Shown: piece after piece, positions 1 to 6,048 of the stretch
Position numbering within the stretch: position 1 is the stretch's first letter
Layout of the letters: every line of letters begins with the position of its first letter
From: Pectobacterium sp. A5351
Lineage (GTDB): Bacteria > Pseudomonadota > Gammaproteobacteria > Enterobacterales > Enterobacteriaceae
Length of the DNA stretch: 8,688 nucleotides
Assembly: GCF_028335745.1 (NCBI RefSeq)
Contig: NZ_CP116476.1
Span: 1-8,688, forward strand
Reading direction: 5' to 3'
Translations under genes and position numbers: made by a program
The notes under the pieces: generated by a model
What the model saw: only the letters and a program-made list of their open reading frames with translations
The model's database searches: none
What the model was told of the DNA's origin: nothing

Positions 1-840
1 ATGGCTACCCATAAGCCTATCAATATTCTGGAGGCGTTCGCAGCAGCGCCGCCACCGCTGGACTACGTTTTGCCCAACATGGTGGCCGGTACGGTCGGGG
101 CGCTGGTGTCGCCCGGTGGTGCCGGTAAATCCATGCTGGCCCTGCAACTGGCCGCACAGATTGCAGGCGGGCCGGATCTGCTGGAGGTGGGCGAACTGCC
201 CACCGGCCCGGTGATCTACCTGCCCGCCGAAGACCCGCCCACCGCCATTCATCACCGCCTGCACGCCCTTGGGGCGCACCTCAGCGCCGAGGAACGGCAA
301 GCCGTGGCTGACGGCCTGCTGATCCAGCCGCTGATCGGCAGCCTGCCCAACATCATGGCCCCGGAGTGGTTCGACGGCCTCAAGCGCGCCGCCGAGGGCC
401 GCCGCCTGATGGTGCTGGACACGCTGCGCCGGTTCCACATCGAGGAAGAAAACGCCAGCGGCCCCATGGCCCAGGTCATCGGTCGCATGGAGGCCATCGC
501 CGCCGATACCGGGTGCTCTATCGTGTTCCTGCACCATGCCAGCAAGGGCGCGGCCATGATGGGCGCAGGCGACCAGCAGCAGGCCAGCCGGGGCAGCTCG
601 GTACTGGTCGATAACATCCGCTGGCAGTCCTACCTGTCGAGCATGACCAGCGCCGAGGCCGAGGAATGGGGTGTGGACGACGACCAGCGCCGGTTCTTCG
701 TCCGCTTCGGTGTGAGCAAGGCCAACTATGGCGCACCGTTCGCTGATCGGTGGTTCAGGCGGCATGACGGCGGGGTGCTCAAGCCCGCCGTGCTGGAGAG
801 GCAGCGCAAGAGCAAGGGGGTGCCCCGTGGTGAAGCCTAA
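1..840 (+). CDS. repA: RepA, replicative DNA helicase of IncQ plasmids
   Basis: RepA is a RecA-fold, ring-shaped hexameric 5'-3' helicase that opens the plasmid origin and replaces host DnaB. The 279-aa protein has a Walker A loop at residues 37-44 (SPGGAGKS, Lys43), an acidic catalytic residue in LPAEDP (Glu77), a Walker B strand LMVLD ending in Asp140, and a His-His pair at 178-179 followed by Arg207. These match the active-site residues known for RSF1010 RepA. The ATG is base 1; its Shine-Dalgarno AGGAGG is at the other end of the window (8677-8682), so the start is certain only if the molecule is circular. The gene ends inside the start of repC (14-nt overlap), so the two are probably translationally coupled. 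It belongs to the repE-repF-repA-repC operon. Confidence 0.97.
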   Translation: MATHKPINILEAFAAAPPPLDYVLPNMVAGTVGALVSPGGAGKSMLALQLAAQIAGGPDLLEVGELPTGPVIYLPAEDPPTAIHHRLHALGAHLSAEERQAVADGLLIQPLIGSLPNIMAPEWFDGLKRAAEGRRLMVLDTLRRFHIEEENASGPMAQVIGRMEAIAADTGCSIVFLHHASKGAAMMGAGDQQQASRGSSVLVDNIRWQSYLSSMTSAEAEEWGVDDDQRRFFVRFGVSKANYGAPFADRWFRRHDGGVLKPAVLERQRKSKGVPRGEA

Positions 841-1678
841 GAACAAGCACAGCCTCAGCCACGTCCGGCACGACCCGGCGCACTGTCTGGCCCCCGGCCT
901 GTTCCGTGCCCTCAAGCGGGGCGAGCGCAAGCGCAGCAAGCTGGACGTGACGTATGACTACGGCGACGGCAAGCGGATCGAGTTCAGCGGCCCGGAGCCG
1001 CTGGGCGCTGATGATCTGCGCATCCTGCAAGGGCTGGTGGCCATGGCTGGGCCTAATGGCCTAGTGCTTGGCCCGGAACCCAAGACCGAAGGCGGACGGC
1101 AGCTCCGGCTGTTCCTGGAACCCAAGTGGGAGGCCGTCACCGCTGATGCCATGGTGGTCAAAGGTAGCTATCGGGCGCTGGCAAAGGAAATCGGGGCAGA
1201 GGTCGATAGTGGTGGGGCGCTCAAGCACATACAGGACTGCATCGAGCGCCTTTGGAAGGTATCCATCATCGCCCAGAATGGCCGCAAGCGGCAGGGGTTT
1301 CGGCTGCTGTCGGAGTACGCCAGCGACGAGGCGGACGGGCGCCTGTACGTGGCCCTGAACCCCTTGATCGCGCAGGCCGTCATGGGTGGCGGCCAGCATG
1401 TGCGCATCAGCATGGACGAGGTGCGGGCGCTGGACAGCGAAACCGCCCGCCTGCTGCACCAGCGGCTGTGTGGCTGGATCGACCCCGGCAAAACCGGCAA
1501 GGCTTCCATAGATACCTTGTGCGGCTATGTCTGGCCGTCAGAGGCCAGTGGTTCGACCATGCGCAAGCGCCGCCAGCGGGTGCGCGAGGCGTTGCCGGAG
1601 CTGGTCGCGCTGGGCTGGACGGTAACCGAGTTCGCGGCGGGCAAGTACGACATCACCCGGCCCAAGGCGGCAGGCTGA
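827..1678 (+). CDS. repC: RepC, iteron-binding replication initiator
   Basis: RepC binds the oriV iterons, bends and melts the adjacent AT-rich DNA, and so lets RepA load. The frame is open further upstream (to 728), but I choose the GTG at 827: it gives the 283-aa length known for RSF1010 RepC and has AAGGGGG at 814-820 as a Shine-Dalgarno 6 nt before it. A second GTG follows immediately at 830. The start lies within the last codons of repA, which suggests coupled translation and a fixed RepA:RepC ratio. The protein is basic, with an Arg/Lys-rich segment near residues 245-253 (MRKRRQRVR) preceding a predicted helix; the family has winged-helix DNA-binding domains, but I identify it by overall sequence and context. 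An 8-C run follows the stop (1679-1686). Confidence 0.96.
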   Translation: MVKPKNKHSLSHVRHDPAHCLAPGLFRALKRGERKRSKLDVTYDYGDGKRIEFSGPEPLGADDLRILQGLVAMAGPNGLVLGPEPKTEGGRQLRLFLEPKWEAVTADAMVVKGSYRALAKEIGAEVDSGGALKHIQDCIERLWKVSIIAQNGRKRQGFRLLSEYASDEADGRLYVALNPLIAQAVMGGGQHVRISMDEVRALDSETARLLHQRLCGWIDPGKTGKASIDTLCGYVWPSEASGSTMRKRRQRVREALPELVALGWTVTEFAAGKYDITRPKAAG

Positions 1679-1985
1679 CCCCCCCCACTCTATTGTAAAC
1701 AAGACATTTTTATCTTTTATATTCAATGGCTTATTTTCCTGCTAATTGGTAATACCATGAAAAATACCATGCTCAGAAAAGGCTTAACAATATTTTGAAA
1801 AATTGCCTACTGAGCGCTGCCGCACAGCTCCATAGGCCGCTTTCCTGGCTTTGCTTCCAGATGTATGCTCTTCTGCTCCTGCAGCTAATGGATCACCGCA
1901 AACAGGTTACTCGCCTGGGGATTCCCTTTCGACCCGAGCATCCGTATGATACTCATGCTCGATTATTATTATTATAGAAGCCCCC
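1679..1985. other. Non-coding segment between IncQ backbone and sul2
   Basis: No gene is supported in these 307 bases. The first part (about 1690-1800) is strongly AT-rich, unlike the GC-rich rep genes. It holds the 9-bp direct repeat AATACCATG at 1751-1759 and 1763-1771. Nearer sul2 there is a 7-bp inverted repeat (CGAGCAT 1935-1941, ATGCTCG 1955-1961) around a -10-like TATGAT (1945-1950), then an ATT trinucleotide run (1962-1975). A -35 partner is poor (TTCCCT at 1922-1927, 17-nt spacing), so I do not call a firm promoter, although sul2 expression must start somewhere here or in repC. The base composition change marks the approximate boundary between backbone and acquired DNA. A short open frame at 1795-1977 has no ribosome binding site and no recognisable product. 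Confidence 0.6.
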
Positions 1986-2801
1986 ATGAATAAATCGCTC
2001 ATCATTTTCGGCATCGTCAACATAACCTCGGACAGTTTCTCCGATGGAGGCCGGTATCTGGCGCCAGACGCAGCCATTGCGCAGGCGCGTAAGCTGATGG
2101 CCGAGGGGGCAGATGTGATCGACCTCGGTCCGGCATCCAGCAATCCCGACGCCGCGCCTGTTTCGTCCGACACAGAAATCGCGCGTATCGCGCCGGTGCT
2201 GGACGCGCTCAAGGCAGATGGCATTCCCGTCTCGCTCGACAGTTATCAACCCGCGACGCAAGCCTATGCCTTGTCGCGTGGTGTGGCCTATCTCAATGAT
2301 ATTCGCGGTTTTCCAGACGCTGCGTTCTATCCGCAATTGGCGAAATCATCTGCCAAACTCGTCGTTATGCATTCGGTGCAAGACGGGCAGGCAGATCGGC
2401 GCGAGGCACCCGCTGGCGACATCATGGATCACATTGCGGCGTTCTTTGACGCGCGCATCGCGGCGCTGACGGGTGCCGGTATCAAACGCAACCGCCTTGT
2501 CCTTGATCCCGGCATGGGGTTTTTTCTGGGGGCTGCTCCCGAAACCTCGCTCTCGGTGCTGGCGCGGTTCGATGAATTGCGGCTGCGCTTCGATTTGCCG
2601 GTGCTTCTGTCTGTTTCGCGCAAATCCTTTCTGCGCGCGCTCACAGGCCGTGGTCCGGGGGATGTCGGGGCCGCGACACTCGCTGCAGAGCTTGCCGCCG
2701 CCGCAGGTGGAGCTGACTTCATCCGCACACACGAGCCGCGCCCCTTGCGCGACGGGCTGGCGGTATTGGCGGCGCTGAAAGAAACCGCAAGAATTCGTTA
2801 A
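1986..2801 (+). CDS. sul2: Sul2, sulfonamide-resistant dihydropteroate synthase
   Basis: Sul2 condenses p-aminobenzoate with dihydropterin pyrophosphate in folate synthesis and is insensitive to sulfonamides, so it bypasses the inhibited chromosomal enzyme. The 271 aa match the length and sequence of Sul2 as I know it. DHPS landmarks are present: the N-terminal loop around Asn12 (GIVNITSDSFSDGG, 9-22), Asp-Pro-Gly at 174-176 followed by MGFF, the SRK pterin/phosphate-binding motif at 211-213, and RTH at 247-249. The ATG at 1986 is preceded by a weak AGAAG (1976-1980) and CCCCC. A 60-bp gap separates it from strA. The gene probably came from an ISCR2-associated sul2 element, consistent with the ISCR2 transposase remnant beyond strB. 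Confidence 0.98.
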   Translation: MNKSLIIFGIVNITSDSFSDGGRYLAPDAAIAQARKLMAEGADVIDLGPASSNPDAAPVSSDTEIARIAPVLDALKADGIPVSLDSYQPATQAYALSRGVAYLNDIRGFPDAAFYPQLAKSSAKLVVMHSVQDGQADRREAPAGDIMDHIAAFFDARIAALTGAGIKRNRLVLDPGMGFFLGAAPETSLSVLARFDELRLRFDLPVLLSVSRKSFLRALTGRGPGDVGAATLAAELAAAAGGADFIRTHEPRPLRDGLAVLAALKETARIR

Positions 2802-2861
2802 CTGCACATTCGGGATATTTCTCTATATTCGCGCTTCATCAGAAAACTGAAGGAACCTCCA
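2802..2861 (+). other. sul2-strA spacer holding the fusion point of two mobile-element segments
   Basis: These 60 bases join the sul2 segment to the Tn5393-derived strA-strB segment, so a recombination or deletion point must lie in or near them; I cannot place it to the base. It is AT-rich in the middle (a TATATT at 2824-2829 could be a -10, but no good -35 lies upstream). AAGGA at 2850-2854 is the strA Shine-Dalgarno. There is no hairpin with a T-run, so transcription from sul2 can continue into strA and strB. Confidence 0.55.
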
Positions 2862-3665
2862 TTGAATCGAACTAATATTTTTTTTGGTGAATCGCATTCT
2901 GACTGGTTGCCTGTCAGAGGCGGAGAATCTGGTGATTTTGTTTTTCGACGTGGTGACGGGCATGCCTTCGCGAAAATCGCACCTGCTTCCCGCCGCGGTG
3001 AGCTCGCTGGAGAGCGTGACCGCCTCATTTGGCTCAAAGGTCGAGGTGTGGCTTGCCCCGAGGTCATCAACTGGCAGGAGGAACAGGAGGGTGCATGCTT
3101 GGTGATAACGGCAATTCCGGGAGTACCGGCGGCTGATCTGTCTGGAGCGGATTTGCTCAAAGCGTGGCCGTCAATGGGGCAGCAACTTGGCGCTGTTCAC
3201 AGCCTATCGGTTGATCAATGTCCGTTTGAGCGCAGGCTGTCGCGAATGTTCGGACGCGCCGTTGATGTGGTGTCCCGCAATGCCGTCAATCCCGACTTCT
3301 TACCGGACGAGGACAAGAGTACGCCGCAGCTCGATCTTTTGGCTCGTGTCGAACGAGAGCTACCGGTGCGGCTCGACCAAGAGCGCACCGATATGGTTGT
3401 TTGCCATGGTGATCCCTGCATGCCGAACTTCATGGTGGACCCTAAAACTCTTCAATGCACGGGTCTGATCGACCTTGGGCGGCTCGGAACAGCAGATCGC
3501 TATGCCGATTTGGCACTCATGATTGCTAACGCCGAAGAGAACTGGGCAGCGCCAGATGAAGCAGAGCGCGCCTTCGCTGTCCTATTCAATGTATTGGGGA
3601 TCGAAGCCCCCGACCGCGAACGCCTTGCCTTCTATCTGCGATTGGACCCTCTGACTTGGGGTTGA
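2862..3665 (+). CDS. strA: StrA, aminoglycoside 3''-phosphotransferase APH(3'')-Ib
   Basis: StrA transfers phosphate from ATP to the 3'' hydroxyl of streptomycin, which inactivates it in the cytoplasm. The 267-aa protein has the kinase-like catalytic loop HGDPCMPN at 182-189 (Asp184, Asn189) and the metal-binding IDLGR at 203-207 (Asp204). The start is TTG at 2862: it gives the family length and lies 7 nt after AAGGA (2850-2854). Codons 5-8 contain an 8-T run (2878-2885), a likely spot for slippage. The stop TGA shares its last base with the ATG of strB (TGATG), so the two are probably translationally coupled. The gene pair is the resistance module of Tn5393-type transposons. Downstream, the transposon's inverted repeat is retained. 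Confidence 0.98.
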   Translation: MNRTNIFFGESHSDWLPVRGGESGDFVFRRGDGHAFAKIAPASRRGELAGERDRLIWLKGRGVACPEVINWQEEQEGACLVITAIPGVPAADLSGADLLKAWPSMGQQLGAVHSLSVDQCPFERRLSRMFGRAVDVVSRNAVNPDFLPDEDKSTPQLDLLARVERELPVRLDQERTDMVVCHGDPCMPNFMVDPKTLQCTGLIDLGRLGTADRYADLALMIANAEENWAAPDEAERAFAVLFNVLGIEAPDRERLAFYLRLDPLTWG

Positions 3666-4501
3666 TGTTCATGCCGCCTGTTTTTCCTGCTCATTGGCAC
3701 GTTTCGCAACCTGTTCTCATTGCGGACACCTTTTCCAGCCTCGTTTGGAAAGTTTCATTGCCAGACGGGACTCCTGCAATCGTCAAGGGATTGAAACCTA
3801 TAGAAGACATTGCTGATGAACTGCGCGGGGCCGACTATCTGGTATGGCGCAATGGGAGGGGAGCAGTCCGGTTGCTCGGTCGTGAGAACAATCTGATGTT
3901 GCTCGAATATGCCGGGGAGCGAATGCTCTCTCACATCGTTGCCGAGCACGGCGACTACCAGGCGACCGAAATTGCAGCGGAACTAATGGCGAAGCTGTAT
4001 GCCGCATCTGAGGAACCCCTGCCTTCTGCCCTTCTCCCGATCCGGGATCGCTTTGCAGCTTTGTTTCAGCGGGCGCGCGATGATCAAAACGCAGGTTGTC
4101 AAACTGACTACGTCCACGCGGCGATTATAGCCGATCAAATGATGAGCAATGCCTCGGAACTGCGTGGGCTACATGGCGATCTGCATCATGAAAACATCAT
4201 GTTCTCCAGTCGCGGCTGGCTGGTGATAGATCCCGTCGGTCTGGTCGGTGAAGTGGGCTTTGGCGCCGCCAATATGTTCTACGATCCGGCTGACAGAGAC
4301 GACCTTTGTCTCGATCCTAGACGCATTGCACAGATGGCGGACGCATTCTCTCGTGCGCTGGACGTCGATCCGCGTCGCCTGCTCGACCAGGCGTACGCTT
4401 ATGGGTGCCTTTCCGCAGCTTGGAACGCGGATGGAGAAGAGGAGCAACGCGATCTAGCTATCGCGGCCGCGATCAAGCAGGTGCGACAGACGTCATACTA
4501 G
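3665..4501 (+). CDS. strB: StrB, aminoglycoside 6-phosphotransferase APH(6)-Id
   Basis: StrB phosphorylates the 6 position of streptomycin and acts with StrA to give full resistance. The 278-aa product has the catalytic loop LHGDLHHENIM at 169-179 (Asp172, Asn177) and a metal-binding Asp-Pro at 189-190 in WLVIDPVG. The frame is open to a TTG at 3656, but I choose the ATG at 3665, which overlaps the strA stop by one base and gives the known length. There is no separate promoter; expression should depend on read-through and re-initiation after strA. About 25 bp after the stop the terminal inverted repeat of Tn5393 begins. Confidence 0.98.
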   Translation: MFMPPVFPAHWHVSQPVLIADTFSSLVWKVSLPDGTPAIVKGLKPIEDIADELRGADYLVWRNGRGAVRLLGRENNLMLLEYAGERMLSHIVAEHGDYQATEIAAELMAKLYAASEEPLPSALLPIRDRFAALFQRARDDQNAGCQTDYVHAAIIADQMMSNASELRGLHGDLHHENIMFSSRGWLVIDPVGLVGEVGFGAANMFYDPADRDDLCLDPRRIAQMADAFSRALDVDPRRLLDQAYAYGCLSAAWNADGEEEQRDLAIAAAIKQVRQTSY

Positions 4502-4526
4502 ATATCAAGCGACTTCTCCTATCCCC

Positions 4527-4607
4527 TGGGAACACATCAATCTCACCGGAGAATATCGCTGGCCAAAGCCTTAGCGTAGGATTCCGCCCCTTCCCGCAAA
4601 CGACCCC
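4527..4607. repeat. Terminal inverted repeat (right end) of a Tn5393-type transposon
   Basis: The segment after strB ends at 4607 in CGACCCC; on the other strand this reads GGGGTCGTTTGCGGG, the typical GGGG-starting outer end of a Tn3-family element. I recall Tn5393 having ends of about 81 bp, which sets the inner boundary at roughly 4527; the outer boundary is firm because ISCR2 transposase coding begins at 4608. The matching left end, tnpA and tnpR are absent from the window, so this end cannot move by itself. Confidence 0.75.
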
Positions 4608-5012
4608 AAACAGGAAACGCAGCTGAAACGGGAAGCTCAACACCCACTGACGCATGGGTTGTTCAGGCAGTACTTCATCAACCAGCAAGGCGGCACTTTC
4701 GGCCATCCGCCGCGCCCCACAGCTCGGGCAGAAACCGCGACGCTTACAGCTGAAAGCGACCAGGTGCTCGGCGTGGCAAGACTCGCAGCGAACCCGTAGA
4801 AAGCCATGCTCCAGCCGCCCGCATTGGAGAAATTCTTCAAATTCCCGTTGCACATAGCCCGGCAATTCCTTTCCCTGCTCTGCCATAAGCGCAGCGAATG
4901 CCGGGTAATACTCGTCAACGATCTGATAGAGAAGGGTTTGCTCGGGTCGGTGGCTCTGGTAACGACCAGTATCCCGATCCCGGCTGGCCGTCCTGGCCGC
5001 CACATGAGGCAT
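4608..5012 (-). pseudogene. Truncated ISCR2 (IS91-like) rolling-circle transposase, N-terminal part
   Basis: The - strand encodes the first 135 residues of an IS91/ISCR-type HUH transposase, which I recognise as the ISCR2 transposase (rcr2). A zinc-binding region is visible, with Cys-X2-Cys at residues 76-79 (CESC) and Cys-X2-Cys at 95-98 (CPSC) plus Cys89. The ATG at 5012 has AAGGA (5021-5025) 8 nt upstream. At codon 136 the sequence switches without a gap to the end of the Tn5393 repeat, and the frame runs on through foreign DNA to a stop near 4473, making a 179-residue chimera. The HUH and catalytic Tyr region is missing, so no transposase activity is expected. It is convergent with strB. 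It marks the ISCR2-linked origin of sul2. Confidence 0.85.
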
Positions 5013-5029
5013 GTTCCGCGTCCTTGCAA

Positions 5030-5049
5030 TACTGTGTTTACATACAGTC
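5030..5049 (-). promoter_or_regulatory. LexA (SOS) box-like palindrome upstream of the ISCR2 transposase remnant
   Basis: The core CTGT (5032-5035), 8 nt, ACAG (5044-5047) fits the Gram-negative LexA operator pattern exactly, and 16 of 20 positions match the E. coli consensus. It lies 17 nt upstream of the transposase ATG, where an operator would block transcription. No clear -35/-10 pair was found on this strand. Binding is inferred, not shown. Confidence 0.5.
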
Positions 5050-5133
5050 TATCGCTTAGCGGAAAGTTCTTTTACCCTCAGCCGAAATGCCTGCCGTTGC
5101 TAGACATTGCCAGCCAGTGCCCGTCACTCCCGT

Positions 5134-5212
5134 ACTAACTGTCACGAACCCCTGCAATAACTGTCACGCCCCCCTGCAATAACTGTCACGAACCCCTGCA
5201 ATAACTGTCACG
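5134..5212 (+). repeat. oriV: oriV iterons, 3.5 copies of a 20-bp RepC-binding repeat
   Basis: Three identical 20-bp repeats, CCCCTGCAATAACTGTCACG, lie at 5149-5168, 5171-5190 and 5193-5212, separated by 2 nt (CC, then AA). A partial copy with the right-hand half (TAACTGTCACG) ends at 5146. The 22-bp period equals about two helical turns, so RepC molecules would stack on one face. This is the known arrangement of the RSF1010/R1162 origin. Copy number and incompatibility both depend on these repeats titrating RepC. Confidence 0.95.
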
Positions 5213-5400
5213 CCCCCAAACCTGCAAACCCAGCAGGGGCGGGGGCTGGCGGGGTGTTGGAAAAATCCATCCATGATTATCTAAGAATAATCCACTAGGC
5301 GCGGTTATCAGCGCCCTTGTGGGGCGCTGCTGCCCTTGCCCAATATGCCCGGCCAGAGGCCGGATAGCTGGTCTATTCGCTGCGCTAGGCTACACACCGC
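5213..5400. other. oriV unwinding segment: GC-rich stretch, AT-rich stretch and hairpins
   Basis: After the iterons comes a G-rich run (5233-5257), then an AT-rich stretch (about 5259-5298) that is the natural site for strand opening and RepA loading. Two perfect hairpins follow: CAGCGCCC (5309-5316) with GGGCGCTG (5322-5329), and CCGGCC (5349-5354) with GGCCGG (5358-5363). No gene or DnaA box was found; this origin type is independent of DnaA. Confidence 0.7.
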
Positions 5401-5446
5401 CCCACCGCTGCGCGGCAGGGGGAAAGGCGGGCAAAGCCCGCTAAAC
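5400..5446 (+). other. ssi site (ssiA/ssiB type), single-strand primase start site read on + strand
   Basis: The core GGGGGAAAGG (5418-5427) is followed by a hairpin GCGGGC-AAA-GCCCGC (5427-5441) and TAAA. A second hairpin, CCGC-TGC-GCGG (5405-5415), lies just before the core. This is the RepB' priming site of one strand; its mirror lies at 5482-5526. I do not assign which is ssiA and which ssiB. Confidence 0.8.
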
Positions 5447-5481
5447 CCCACACCAAACCCCGCAGAAATACGCTGGAGCGC

Positions 5482-5526
5482 TTTTAGCCGCTTTAGCGGC
5501 CTTTCCCCCTACCCGAAGGGTGGGGG
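5482..5526 (-). other. ssi site (ssiA/ssiB type), opposite strand partner
   Basis: Read on the - strand, GGGGGAAAGG (5509 down to 5500) is followed by the hairpin GCCGCT-AA-AGCGGC (5500-5487) and TAAAA. Upstream of the core on that strand, CCCCC-ACCC-TTC-GGGT-A-GGGGG (5526-5505) makes a strong stem with one bulge. It is the opposed copy of the site at 5400-5446, giving one primase start for each strand in strand-displacement replication. Confidence 0.8.
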
Positions 5527-5565
5527 CGCGTGTGCAGCCCCGCAGGGCCTGTCTCGGTCGATCAT

Positions 5566-5850
5566 TCAGCCCGGCTCATCCTTCTGGCGTGGCGGCAGAC
5601 CGAACAAGGCGCGGTCGTGGTCGCGTTCAAGGTACGCATCCATTGCCGCCATGAGCCGATCCTCCGGCCACTCGCTGCTGTTCACCTTGGCCAAAATCAT
5701 GGCCCCCACCAGCACCTTGCGCCTTGTTTCGTTCTTGCGCTCTTGCTGCTGTTCCCTTGCCCGCACCCGCTGAATTTCGGCATTGATTCGCGCTCGTTGT
5801 TCTTCGAGCTTGGCCAGCCGATCCGCCGCCTTGTTGCTCCCCTTAACCAT
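5566..5850 (-). CDS. mobC: MobC, relaxosome accessory protein
   Basis: MobC is a small DNA-binding protein that helps MobA open the strands around nic at oriT. The product is 94 aa, the known RSF1010 length, mostly helical and highly charged: residues 8-44 (KAADRLAKLEEQ onward) are rich in Lys, Arg, Glu and Gln and look like a coiled coil or long helix, and the C-terminal half is mixed. The ATG at 5850 has only a weak ribosome site (GGGG about 9 nt upstream). It is divergent from mobA, with oriT in between, so both are expected to be repressed by the relaxosome bound at oriT. Downstream it runs toward the ssi sites. Confidence 0.95.
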   Translation of the reverse strand: MVKGSNKAADRLAKLEEQRARINAEIQRVRAREQQQERKNETRRKVLVGAMILAKVNSSEWPEDRLMAAMDAYLERDHDRALFGLPPRQKDEPG

Positions 5851-5862
5851 CTTGACACCCCA

Positions 5863-5911
5863 TTGTTAATGTGCTGTCTCGTAGGCTATCATGGAGGCAC
5901 AGCGGCGGCAA
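5863..5911. promoter_or_regulatory. Candidate divergent mob promoters beside oriT
   Basis: On the + strand TTGTTA (5863-5868), an 18-nt gap and TATCAT (5887-5892) could drive mobA/repB. On the - strand TTGCCG (5911-5906), 17 nt and TAGCCT (5888-5883) could drive mobC. The two overlap each other and adjoin oriT, which fits the known repression of mob promoters by relaxosome proteins in RSF1010. The elements are moderate matches and start points are not known from sequence. Confidence 0.4.
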
Positions 5912-5919
5912 TCCCGACC

Positions 5920-5970
5920 CTACTTTGTAGGGGAGGGCGCACTTACCGGTTTCTCTTCGAGAAACTGGCC
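5920..5970 (-). other. oriT: oriT with nic site
   Basis: On the - strand the inverted repeat GTTTCTC-GAA-GAGAAAC (within 5946-5968, extended by CCA/CGG with one mismatch) is followed by GGTAAGTGCG and CCCTCCCC. This is the RSF1010/R1162 origin of transfer. As I recall the cleavage site, MobA cuts between GTGCG and CCCTC, which is between 5938 and 5937 on the - strand, and becomes attached to the 5' end. The hairpin is also the termination signal when the transferred strand is rejoined. Confidence 0.9.
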
Positions 5971-6048
5971 TAACGGCCACCCTTCGGGCGGTGCGCTCTC
6001 CGAGGGCCATTGCATGGAGCCGAAAAGCAAAAGCAACAGCGAGGCAGC

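Noticed and set aside
728..826. Longer repC start upstream of GTG 827
   Set aside because: Lies in repA codons without a ribosome site and exceeds the known 283-aa length.
5134..5212. Short regularly spaced repeats resembling a CRISPR array
   Set aside because: Spacers are only 2 nt and the repeat is the RepC iteron at the plasmid origin; no cas genes.
5259..5310. Possible DnaA boxes in the AT-rich part of oriV (TTATC strings)
   Set aside because: No match to the full TTATCCACA consensus, and this replicon type does not need DnaA.
5336..5973. Overlapping + strand frames (5336-5773 and 5530-5973) across oriV, mobC and oriT
   Set aside because: They cross ssi and oriT elements and are antisense to mobC; no supporting motif.
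6010..6048. TTG start giving MobA 13 more residues
   Set aside because: ATG 6049 gives the known 709 aa and puts the catalytic Tyr at position 25.
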